Source: Burkholderiaceae bacterium (lineage in GTDB: Bacteria > Pseudomonadota > Gammaproteobacteria > Burkholderiales > Burkholderiaceae_C). Taken from it: a stretch of DNA of 64,000 nt. Below are positions 8,864-16,439 of this stretch, piece after piece (position 1 is the first letter of the stretch; the number at the start of each line of letters is the position of its first letter). The stretch is taken from positions 62,001-126,000 of the forward strand of contig JAUYTN010000015.1 in assembly GCA_030695205.1 (NCBI GenBank). Direction: 5' to 3'. Both the position numbers and the translations under genes were made by a program. Under the pieces are notes generated by a model. The model saw nothing but the letters and a program-made list of their open reading frames with translations, did not search any database and had not been told where the DNA came from.

Positions 8864-9477
8864 CGCCCGCAGGCCAGTTTCTGGCCGCCGCAGCGACTGT
8901 GCTTGTCGGGTTGTGGTCGGGCGCGGCACTGGCTGCCAACGTGGAGGTGAGCGTTCGGGACGCTGCAGGGCAGCCTGTGCCAGGGGCCGTCGTGTTTCTG
9001 GACTCGCCACAGGCGGCTTCCGCCGCCAAACCCCTGCAAGGTGCCGAGATGGCCCAGGCCAACAAGACCTTTGTGCCGGGCGTGCTGGTGGTGACCAAGG
9101 GCACGTCGGTGGCGTTCCCTAACCGCGACACCGTGCGCCACCATGTGTACTCGTTTTCGCCGGCCAAAACCTTCGAGCTCAAGCTCTACACCGGCACACC
9201 GGCCAACCCGGTGGTGTTTGACCGCGCGGGCGTGGCGGTGCTGGGCTGCAACATCCATGACCAGATGGTCGGCTGGGTGCTGGTGCTCGACACCCCGTAC
9301 CACGGCACCACGGCCGACAGTGGCATGGTGACGCTGCCCAACGTCCCCCCCGGCAACTACACCCTGCGCACCTGGCACAGCCGCTTGCCACCGGGTGCCG
9401 AAGCGGCCAGCCAGCCTCTGCGGGTGGGTGCGGGTGGTGCCAAGGCCAGCGTTGGTCTGCGCGGGCTCCAGCCATGA
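8860..9477 (+). CDS. Exported cupredoxin-like protein (methylamine-utilization-type annotation)
   Basis: A 205-residue protein with a signal peptide (cleavage likely after ALAA) and a plastocyanin-like fold. Potential type-1 copper ligands are the histidines in DTVRHHVYSF and the Cys, His and Met of GCNIHDQMVGW. A carboxypeptidase-regulatory-like turn is present in ADSGMVTLPNVPPGNYTLRTWH. Homologues are often labelled methylamine utilization protein, but no amine dehydrogenase genes are nearby, so that label should not be taken as function. It overlaps both neighbours by 4 nt (ATGA), which indicates one operon with the DUF4394 gene and the GGDEF-EAL gene. Confidence 0.82.
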   Translation: MTPAGQFLAAAATVLVGLWSGAALAANVEVSVRDAAGQPVPGAVVFLDSPQAASAAKPLQGAEMAQANKTFVPGVLVVTKGTSVAFPNRDTVRHHVYSFSPAKTFELKLYTGTPANPVVFDRAGVAVLGCNIHDQMVGWVLVLDTPYHGTTADSGMVTLPNVPPGNYTLRTWHSRLPPGAEAASQPLRVGAGGAKASVGLRGLQP

Positions 9478-11882
9478 GCTTGTCCCTTGCCTCCCGCTGG
9501 CGCGACATGGGGCTGGTCAGCCGCATCGTCACGATGTCGCTGCTGCTGCTGCTGATCGTCCAGCTGGCCGGGTTTTCGGTGGTCCGCTCCAACATCTCGG
9601 CCAATGCACGCACCCAGATTGCGCACGAACTAGTGGTGGGCGAACGGGTGTGGCTGCGCGTGCTGGCGCAAAACGCCGAAAAGCTGCAGCTGGGGGCATC
9701 CGTGCTGGCGGCCGACTTTGGCTTTCGCTCGGCCGTCAACTCGGCCGACGTGGAAACCATACGCTCCGCGCTGGACAACCACGGCTCGCGCATCGGTGCC
9801 CGTGTGACTGCGCAGTTCGACGCCCACATTGCCCTGCGCGCCATCAGCCATGCCGATGGCGATGCGCTTGATGAGGCCGTGCTGGCCAGCGTGGCCCGCT
9901 CGCTGGCCCAGTCCGGCCAGACCAGCCAGGTCGTGCGGGTCGGGAATTTGCCGCACCAGTTCGTCATGGTGCCCATGCGGGCACCGCTGGTGATTGGCTG
10001 GGTGCTGATGGGCTTTCCCATCGATCAGGCCCTGGCCCAGAACATGTACGACCTGCTCGATGTGCACCTGGTGGTGCTCACCGACACCGACACCGGGCCC
10101 CAGGTGGCGGTCTCCAGCCTGGTGCCCGAGCGCCTGGCCATGGTGCCCCCCACCCGCTGGACCGATGCCGATGTGCAGCTCGATGGCGACACCTACGTCA
10201 CCCGTGTGTTGCCACTCGACGGTCCAGACGGCAAAAACCGCGCTGTGCTGCTGCGCTCGGTGGACCAGGTGCTGGCCCCGTTTGTGCGGCTGCAGTGGGT
10301 GCTGTTCGTCATTACCCTGGCAGGCCTGGCGCTGTTTGCGGCAGGCAGCGTGTGGACGGCCAGGCGCATCACTCACCCGCTGCAGCGCCTGCTGCTGTCG
10401 GTGCAGCGCCTGGAGGGGGGCGATTTCGAGGCCCCGCTGCCTGCCCTGCGGCGCACCGACGAAGTGGGCACGCTCTCCCGTGCGTTTGACCACATGCGCA
10501 AAAGCGTGGCGGCTCAGCAGGCCGAGGTGCGTCGGCTGGCCTACTGGGACAGGCTCACCGGCTTGCCCAACCGTGAGAAGTTCCGTGCGGTGCTGATCGA
10601 CGCCATGACGCTGCACCCTGCCGAGTCGGTGCCGGTGTCCGTTGTCATGCTCAACATCGACCGCTTCAAGCATGTGAACGATGTACTCGGTTACGCGTTT
10701 GGTGACGAGCTGCTCAGGGCGGTGGCCACCCGGCTGCAGCAGCCCCTGCGCCGTGGACAGGACTGCGTGGCCCGCCTGGGTGGCGACGTGTTTGGGCTGC
10801 TGCTCTACCGCACCGATGGGCAGGGCGCATTGCAGCTGACCCGCCAGATTGCGCAGGCCTTCGAGCAGCCACTGGCCCTCAACGGGCAGACGGTGGACCT
10901 CAGCGCCAGCATGGGCGTGGCCAGCTGGCCCGGTGACGCCGATGTGCCCGACCTGCTGCTGAGCCGGGCGGAAATTGCCATGCACGCCGCCAAGGCCCGC
11001 ACAGCGGGTACCCTGCTGTACGACTCCAGCCTGGACTCCTCCAGCGCCCAGAACCTATCGCTGCTGACCGATCTGCGCCACGCGCTGGAGCACCACGAGC
11101 TGCGCCTGTTTTTGCAGCCCAAAATTGACGTGGCCACTGGCAGGGTGGTGGCTGCCGAGGCACTGGTGCGCTGGCAGCACCCCGAGCGCGGGCTGGTGCC
11201 CCCCATGATGTTCATTCCGTTTGCCGAGCAAACCGGCTTTGTGCGCCAGCTCACGCTGTGGATGTTTGAAGAGGCTGCGCGCCACTGGGCCAGCTGGCAA
11301 CCCAAGCCACCACCGCCCGGTACCGGTCAATCCGGACAGACTGCGCAGTCAGGGCAGGGCGGGCAAGCCGTCCGCGTTGCCATCAACCTCTCCACCCGCG
11401 ACCTGCTGGACCTGGAGTTTCCCAACCGCCTGGCTGTGCTGCTGGAGCGCTACTCGGTGCCGACCAGCGGCTTTTGTCTGGAGATCACCGAAAGCGCCAT
11501 CATGGACGACCCCTTGCGGGCCGAAAACACCCTCAACCGCCTGGCTGCACAGGGCTTCAAGCTGTCGATCGACGACTTTGGTACCGGTTACTCCTCGCTG
11601 GCCTACCTCAAGCGCCTGCCGGTGAATGAGCTGAAAATCGACAAGTCCTTTGTCATGGGCATGGAGAGCGATGAGAGCGACGCCAAGATCGTGCGCTCCA
11701 CCATCGACCTGGCCCACAACCTGGGCCTGACGGTGGTGGCCGAAGGGGTGGAGAATGCCGCCATCCTGGACCAACTGCGGCGCCTCAACTGCGACGAGGC
11801 CCAGGGCTACCACATCAGCCGCCCGGTGCCCGCCACAGACTTCCTCGATCACTGCGACCGTTGGCACCGCCAGCTCCCTTGA
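9474..11882 (+). CDS. Membrane HAMP-GGDEF-EAL protein with degenerate GGDEF motif
   Basis: An 802-residue inner-membrane signalling protein. Residues 1-40 hold a membrane anchor. An extracytoplasmic sensing region follows to about residue 275, then a second membrane segment, a HAMP linker (WTARRITHPLQRLLLSVQRLEGG), a GGDEF domain (about 355-520) and an EAL domain (about 535-795). The GGDEF signature is GGDVF, which should disable or weaken cyclase activity, although the RxxD I-site (RGQD) is kept. The EAL domain keeps the catalytic set: EALVRW, EITES, DDFGTGYSS, KIDKSF and AEGVE. It is therefore predicted to be mainly a c-di-GMP phosphodiesterase, perhaps GTP- or c-di-GMP-regulated. It shares an operon with the two exported proteins upstream, which could feed its periplasmic sensor. 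Confidence 0.92.
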   Translation: MSLSLASRWRDMGLVSRIVTMSLLLLLIVQLAGFSVVRSNISANARTQIAHELVVGERVWLRVLAQNAEKLQLGASVLAADFGFRSAVNSADVETIRSALDNHGSRIGARVTAQFDAHIALRAISHADGDALDEAVLASVARSLAQSGQTSQVVRVGNLPHQFVMVPMRAPLVIGWVLMGFPIDQALAQNMYDLLDVHLVVLTDTDTGPQVAVSSLVPERLAMVPPTRWTDADVQLDGDTYVTRVLPLDGPDGKNRAVLLRSVDQVLAPFVRLQWVLFVITLAGLALFAAGSVWTARRITHPLQRLLLSVQRLEGGDFEAPLPALRRTDEVGTLSRAFDHMRKSVAAQQAEVRRLAYWDRLTGLPNREKFRAVLIDAMTLHPAESVPVSVVMLNIDRFKHVNDVLGYAFGDELLRAVATRLQQPLRRGQDCVARLGGDVFGLLLYRTDGQGALQLTRQIAQAFEQPLALNGQTVDLSASMGVASWPGDADVPDLLLSRAEIAMHAAKARTAGTLLYDSSLDSSSAQNLSLLTDLRHALEHHELRLFLQPKIDVATGRVVAAEALVRWQHPERGLVPPMMFIPFAEQTGFVRQLTLWMFEEAARHWASWQPKPPPPGTGQSGQTAQSGQGGQAVRVAINLSTRDLLDLEFPNRLAVLLERYSVPTSGFCLEITESAIMDDPLRAENTLNRLAAQGFKLSIDDFGTGYSSLAYLKRLPVNELKIDKSFVMGMESDESDAKIVRSTIDLAHNLGLTVVAEGVENAAILDQLRRLNCDEAQGYHISRPVPATDFLDHCDRWHRQLP

Positions 11883-11935
11883 TTTTTATAACGAAATTGG
11901 TCTTTTGCGCTTGATGCGCAAGGCTTTATAGCTAC
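11883..11935 (+). repeat. Dispersed AT-rich intergenic repeat, copy 2
   Basis: An AT-rich segment containing TCTTTTGCGCTTGATGCGCA and ending in TTATAGCTAC, matching the CGCTTG core and TAGCTA end of the repeat family. TTGCGC-TTGAT-GCGCAA forms a small hairpin in the middle. It begins right after the stop codon of the GGDEF-EAL gene and fills most of the 63-bp gap before the pseudouridine synthase gene. Confidence 0.65.
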
Positions 11936-11945
11936 ATATTATTCA

Positions 11946-13055
11946 ATGACCGAACGCCCCTCTTTGCGCCTGAGCGATGCCCAGAAACAGCTTCGCGAGC
12001 GCCGCGCCCAGGCGCTGGAACGGCTCAACAACCCCTCTCCCGCGCCCGAGCCGGCCCCGGCCGCTCGGTCAGAACTCAGGTCAGCCCCTAGCTCGGCCCA
12101 GCCACCGCTTCGCCAGCCTGCCGCGGAGCGTACCCGTCCCTTGCCTCCAGCGCGCCCCAGCCCGGGCCCTGCCGCGCGGCCTTACCCGCCACCGGCCACC
12201 CGCCTGCAGGCCGACCTGCCTGCACGCACCCACAGCGCCCCCCGTGCGACTGCCGCCGAGGCGACCCTGCGCCCGCAGGCCGCTGCTGCCGAGGGCACAC
12301 GGCTGAACAAACGCATGGCCGAGCTGGGTATGTGCTCGCGCCGCGAGGGCGATGCCTGGATAGAAAAAGGCTGGGTCACTGTGAATGGCCAAGTGGCCGT
12401 CATGGGCATGCTGGTGCAGGCCAGCGACCGCATCGAGGTGGCCGAGGCCGCCAAGGGCGAGCAAAAGCACCTGGTCACCATCCTCTTGAACAAGCCCATG
12501 GGGTTTGTGTCCGCCCAGGCCGAGGACGGCCACCAGCCCGCCATCGCCCTCATCAACCCCCGCAGCCACTGGGTGGAGGACGGGGCCCGCATCCGCTTTG
12601 CCAACCACCAGCTGCAGGGCCTGGCACCCGCTGGGCGGCTGGACATCGACTCGGTGGGCCTGCTGGTGCTCACGCAAGACGGCCGGGTGGCCCGCCAGCT
12701 CATCGGGGAAGACTCCGAGGTGGAGAAGGAATACCTGGTGCGCGTCACCTACGCCACCACCGCCGGTGACGTCGCCACCGACGTGCAGGCCGTGTTTCCG
12801 CCCGAACGCCTGGCCCTGCTGCGCCACGGCCTGAGCCTGGATGGCGAGCCCCTCAAACCCGCGCAGGTGGAGTGGCAAAACCCCGAGCAGCTGCGCTTTG
12901 TGCTCAACCAGGGCAAAAAGCGCCAGATTCGCCGCATGTGCGAGCAAGTCGGGCTGAAGGTGGTGGGGCTCAAGCGCATCCGCATGGGCAAGGTCACGCT
13001 GGGCAACCTGCCCGTGGGCCAGTGGCGCTACCTGGGTGCCCACGAGCGGTTCTGA
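11946..13055 (+). CDS. Pseudouridine synthase of the RsuA/RluF family
   Basis: A 369-residue enzyme that converts uridine to pseudouridine, probably in 23S rRNA. Residues 1-115 form a proline/alanine/arginine-rich low-complexity tail not found in E. coli RluF. An S4 RNA-binding domain follows (LNKRMAELGMCSRREGDAW, about 120-165), then the catalytic domain with the GRLDIDSVGLLV motif containing the catalytic Asp. EKEYLVRV and NQGKKRQIRRMCEQVGLKV are typical of RluF. The specific target uridine is not deducible. It is transcribed rightward after repeat copy 2 and faces the leftward lipase gene. Confidence 0.88.
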   Translation: MTERPSLRLSDAQKQLRERRAQALERLNNPSPAPEPAPAARSELRSAPSSAQPPLRQPAAERTRPLPPARPSPGPAARPYPPPATRLQADLPARTHSAPRATAAEATLRPQAAAAEGTRLNKRMAELGMCSRREGDAWIEKGWVTVNGQVAVMGMLVQASDRIEVAEAAKGEQKHLVTILLNKPMGFVSAQAEDGHQPAIALINPRSHWVEDGARIRFANHQLQGLAPAGRLDIDSVGLLVLTQDGRVARQLIGEDSEVEKEYLVRVTYATTAGDVATDVQAVFPPERLALLRHGLSLDGEPLKPAQVEWQNPEQLRFVLNQGKKRQIRRMCEQVGLKVVGLKRIRMGKVTLGNLPVGQWRYLGAHERF

Positions 13056-13076
13056 ACCGCACACCCGGCCAGCGGC

Positions 13077-14423
13077 TCAGGTGCTCCCTGGCGCTGACGT
13101 TGGTGTTGGTGTTGGTGTTGTTGCCGCCGGTGCCAGCCACGCGAGCAGCTGGCGGGCGACTGCCGGGCTGCTGAGCAGCTCCAGGTGGCCGGTGCGGTAC
13201 ACCACCCGTCGGTGGTCGGGCGCAAACCGCAGTCGCTTGCGCGGGTTGTCGTGTTGGCCCAGGGCGCTGTGCAGGGGCACCAGGCCATCGCCCACCAGCC
13301 GGTCGGCCAGCATGCTGCGCTGGCCGGCCAGTGTGGCGGCCACGGCGAAGCAGTTCACCCCCTCGGGCAGCGGCAGCGGCGCGCGGGTGTCGGCGTGTCG
13401 ACCCAGGGCCCGGGGTTGCGACGCCTGGCCCGACCAGTCCTGGGGCAGCACATGGCCGTGGCGCAAATCGATGATGCCCACGCTGCGCAGCTGGCCCAGC
13501 CGCACAAACGGGGCGGTGAATGGGGTGGCCGCCAGCAGCGTGTCCACCCAATGGCCCGCCCGCTCCAGTGGTGAGCCGTGGTGCGGCGTGCCCACAAAGA
13601 CCAGGTCCTTCAGCCGCTGGGGCCAGGTGTGGCCCGAGCGCACAGCGGCCGCCTGCGCACTGCGCGCCACCAGGCCGCCCATGCTGTGGGTCAGCAGCGT
13701 CAGGCGTGTCAGCGCCACCGGCCAGGTGGCCACCAGGCGCTCCAGCAGCTCGGACAGTTGCTGGCCGTTGTCGGAGATGTGCAGGCCGCTGTTGTAGCGC
13801 AGGTTGAGCCGGGTGCATCCCAGCGCCTCGGCAAGCCAGGCACCGTGGTCGTGGCCTTGCCAGAGCCACTGCTGGTCGTTCATGCACAGACCGTGGACGG
13901 TCAGCAGCACATGGCCGCTGATGTGGGTACCAGCGGGCAGGGGCTGCCCGGGTACCCACGCGCTGGCGCTGAACCTGAAGGCCATGTCCAGCGTCAGGGG
14001 GTTGTGGGCCGCAGCCAAGCGGTCACCCAGCACCCCGTTGAGCACCGCCAGCGCCTGTTCGCGCTCGGGGCTGTCGGGGTGCTGGGGCGAGCCTGGGGCC
14101 GGGCTGGGCAACAGGCCCGCCAGTGCGGCGTCCAGCCCACGGCCCACCAGCCCTGTGACGCCGCGAACCCCCCGGTACACCATGCCAGTGATGCCGGTGG
14201 TGCGCTCGGGGCCGCGCCGGTTGCTGGCGCCCAGGGTGCGCAGCACCGACTGGTGCACCCCTTCGGTGATGTTCACCACACCCAGCGTGGCCTGCGTGGC
14301 CAGCTGCGCGGCCGCCCGCAGGTCGGACGCCCTGAAGTGGCTCGGCGCTGCCTCGGCAGGGGTGGTTGGGCGGGCCGCACGAGCGGGCTGGCGCAGGCGG
14401 CCAACAGGAGGGGGTTTGTTCAT
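13077..14423 (-). CDS. Lipase/esterase-like alpha/beta hydrolase
   Basis: A 448-residue predicted alpha/beta hydrolase. The oxyanion region VLLTVHGLCMNDQQW is followed by the nucleophile elbow LLTHSMGGLVARSA, in which the usual GxSxG is THSMG. VGTPHHGSPLERAGH is typical of PGAP1/lactonizing-lipase-like proteins, and a late GDGLVPLHSALG supplies a likely acid/His region. The open frame extends further upstream, but ATG 14423 overlaps the stop of the PAS-GGDEF gene (ATGA), so translational coupling decides the start. It is the third gene of the leftward RsbQ-like/PAS-GGDEF/lipase operon. The substrate is unknown. Confidence 0.8.
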   Translation of the reverse strand: MNKPPPVGRLRQPARAARPTTPAEAAPSHFRASDLRAAAQLATQATLGVVNITEGVHQSVLRTLGASNRRGPERTTGITGMVYRGVRGVTGLVGRGLDAALAGLLPSPAPGSPQHPDSPEREQALAVLNGVLGDRLAAAHNPLTLDMAFRFSASAWVPGQPLPAGTHISGHVLLTVHGLCMNDQQWLWQGHDHGAWLAEALGCTRLNLRYNSGLHISDNGQQLSELLERLVATWPVALTRLTLLTHSMGGLVARSAQAAAVRSGHTWPQRLKDLVFVGTPHHGSPLERAGHWVDTLLAATPFTAPFVRLGQLRSVGIIDLRHGHVLPQDWSGQASQPRALGRHADTRAPLPLPEGVNCFAVAATLAGQRSMLADRLVGDGLVPLHSALGQHDNPRKRLRFAPDHRRVVYRTGHLELLSSPAVARQLLAWLAPAATTPTPTPTSAPGST

Positions 14424-15391
14424 GGGGGGTGTGGGTTGGCGGCGGCAGGGGCAGTCCATGGGGCCTGGGCAAGGGCGTGGGGCAGGGCAAGCGGCACTGT
14501 CTGGTTGCGCCCCTGCGCCTTGGCCAGGTAGAGGGCCCGGTCGGCCACCGACACCAGGGTATCCAGGTTCACTGGCCCCGTCCAAGCTGCGGTGTGTGCC
14601 ACCCCGATGCTGACGGTCAGGGCCGATGGTCCTTGTCCCGGCACGATGGTGCGGGCTGCCGCATGGATGTGCTCGGCCACCCGCTGGGCCGATGGCAGAT
14701 TGGCATCGGGCAGCCAGGCAATGAACTCTTCGCCGCCGTGCCTGATCACCAGGTCGCTGCGCCGTGTGATGCGCCGCAGGGCTTGCGCCAGGTCCACCAG
14801 CACCCGGTCCCCTTCGTCATGGCCCCAGCGGTCGTTGATGTGCTTGAAGTGGTCGGCATCCACCATCAGCAGCGCGGCCTGGGCCTGCGGGTGATTCGCC
14901 CCGGCGGGTTGGGCGGATAGCCACCGCACGAAGGCATTCTTGAGCATACGGCGGTTGCCCAGGCCGGTGAGTGGGTCGGTCTGGCTCAGCAGGTCAAGCT
15001 CCCGGGCCAGGTTCTGTGCCTGGGTGCGGGTATGGATGAGTTCGGCCTCAAAGCGGCTGCGGTCGTGGGCCACAAAAAATACCCAAATGCAATGGGCTGG
15101 CCCGCCGTCCTGCACCAGCCGCGCATTGACCAGCACGGGCAGCTGCTGGCCTTGCAGGCTCAGCAGCTTGAGGTGTGCCTCGCGCACCCGCCCGCCGTTG
15201 AGCAGTGTGGGCCACAGGTGGGTTTGCAAAAAAGCACGGCCTGCCGGTGGCAGCAGGCGCTCCATGGGTTGCCCGCGCCATGCCTGCCCCGTGCCCAGCA
15301 CCAGCTCCACCATGTCCTGCGACGCATCGAGCATGTGGCCCTCCAGGTCGGTGAACAGCACTGGGCAGGGAATGTCCTGGAGGCAGGTCAT
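14420..15391 (-). CDS. PAS-GGDEF diguanylate cyclase
   Basis: A 323-residue cytoplasmic protein with no membrane segments. An N-terminal PAS domain covers about residues 5-120 (IPCPVLFTDLEGHMLDASQDM), a short coiled linker follows, and a GGDEF domain covers about 135-300. The active-site motif is GGEEF and the inhibitory I-site RRSD lies five residues before it, so an active, product-inhibited cyclase is predicted. The gene starts 12 bp after the RsbQ-like hydrolase gene and overlaps the lipase gene. RsbQ in Bacillus acts with the PAS-containing phosphatase RsbP, so the PAS domain here is the natural receiver of whatever the hydrolase produces or binds. Confidence 0.92.
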   Translation of the reverse strand: MTCLQDIPCPVLFTDLEGHMLDASQDMVELVLGTGQAWRGQPMERLLPPAGRAFLQTHLWPTLLNGGRVREAHLKLLSLQGQQLPVLVNARLVQDGGPAHCIWVFFVAHDRSRFEAELIHTRTQAQNLARELDLLSQTDPLTGLGNRRMLKNAFVRWLSAQPAGANHPQAQAALLMVDADHFKHINDRWGHDEGDRVLVDLAQALRRITRRSDLVIRHGGEEFIAWLPDANLPSAQRVAEHIHAAARTIVPGQGPSALTVSIGVAHTAAWTGPVNLDTLVSVADRALYLAKAQGRNQTVPLALPHALAQAPWTAPAAANPHPP

Positions 15392-15403
15392 GGGTGGCTG
15401 CCT

Positions 15404-16246
15404 CTAGGTGCCGGGCTTTCGGGCCAGCCATGTCTGCATGGCCTCCACCACCAGTGCCGGGTGGCTCATGTGGGCGCAGTGGCCGGCCACCTCCAGCACC
15501 TTCAGTGTGCTGCGGGGCAGGTGGCGGTGCATGTACTCGCCCACCGCGCAGGGGGCCAGGGCATCGCGCCGGTGCTGCAGCACCAGGCAGGGCACGGGCA
15601 CCTGGCCCACCTCCTGGCGGTTGTCGGCAAAAAAGGTGGCTTCGGCAAATGTCCGCGCACGCACCGGGTCGGTGGAGCAAAAGCTGTCTGACAGTTCGTG
15701 GGTGACGCTGCTGTCTGCCCCCGCACCTGCCACCACTGGCGCCAGGTAGCTGGCCCAGCCCATGTAGTTTTGGTCCATCAGGGCCAGCAGGTCGAGCAGG
15801 TCCTGGCGCTCGAAGCCGCCGTGGTAGTCGGGTGGGTGGTTCAAGAAGCAGGGCGATGGCCCCACCATCACCACCGATTCGAACAAGTCTGGCCGGGTAA
15901 TGGCCGCCAGCATGCCGATGCTGCAGCTGACCGAATGGGCCACCAGCGTCACACCCGAGCGCAGGCCCAGGGCATCGCACACCTCCAGCAGATCCTGTGC
16001 GTAGCCACCGAGCTGGCTGTAGCGCTGCACGCTGAAGGCTGCCGGGTCCGAGCGGCCACTGCCCACGTAGTCGAACAGCACCTGCCGGTGGCTGGCCGCA
16101 AAGGCCGGGGTGATGCGGTCCCACATGTGCTGGTTACAGCCAAAACCGTGGGCATACAGCAGCACAGGCCCGGTCTGGCCCAGAACCTGGACGTGGTTGC
16201 GTTGCAGCACATCGCTGGCGCGGATGGGGGCGAAAGGGCTATCCAT
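15404..16246 (-). CDS. RsbQ-like alpha/beta hydrolase
   Basis: A 280-residue alpha/beta hydrolase of the RsbQ / D14-KAI2 type. The nucleophile motif is AHSVS (Ser105), the same HSVS arrangement as in Bacillus subtilis RsbQ rather than a general GxSxG lipase. [15 protein letters not shown]-like residues form the oxyanion region and GHCAHMSHP provides the catalytic His. ATG 16246 is chosen because upstream codons do not resemble the family. RsbQ is known to be required by the PAS phosphatase RsbP in the general stress pathway. Here the downstream partner is a PAS-GGDEF protein, so a link to c-di-GMP synthesis is inferred. Confidence 0.85.
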   Translation of the reverse strand: MDSPFAPIRASDVLQRNHVQVLGQTGPVLLYAHGFGCNQHMWDRITPAFAASHRQVLFDYVGSGRSDPAAFSVQRYSQLGGYAQDLLEVCDALGLRSGVTLVAHSVSCSIGMLAAITRPDLFESVVMVGPSPCFLNHPPDYHGGFERQDLLDLLALMDQNYMGWASYLAPVVAGAGADSSVTHELSDSFCSTDPVRARTFAEATFFADNRQEVGQVPVPCLVLQHRRDALAPCAVGEYMHRHLPRSTLKVLEVAGHCAHMSHPALVVEAMQTWLARKPGT

Positions 16247-16322
16247 GCGTCCGGATTCTAGGTGCCGACAGGGGCAACCACCCGCCCGGTGCCAGGATGC
16301 AGCGCTTGCCGCTTGGGATTGC

Positions 16323-16350
16323 CTTGAAATTCCCACGAATGGGCACATAT
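16323..16350 (+). promoter_or_regulatory. Candidate sigma-32 (heat shock) promoter for htpG
   Basis: CTTGAAA at 16323-16329 is an exact match to the sigma-32 -35 consensus. After a 13-bp spacer, GCACATAT (16343-16350) matches CCCCATnT at five of the seven defined positions, including CAT. It lies about 90 bp before the htpG ATG and faces it. htpG is a classical heat-shock gene, which makes this placement credible. Confidence 0.65.
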
Positions 16351-16439
16351 GTGCGACTGGTGTGGTCCTGGCCTGGCCGGTTGACCACTCTGTGCTTGCG
16401 TTCGCAACCCTTCAAAAACCCCATTCGCCAACCTTGACC

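Noticed and set aside
8860-9477. Methylamine utilisation as the function of the cupredoxin-like protein
   Set aside because: No amine dehydrogenase subunits or maturation genes are present; the name would be carried over from distant annotation.
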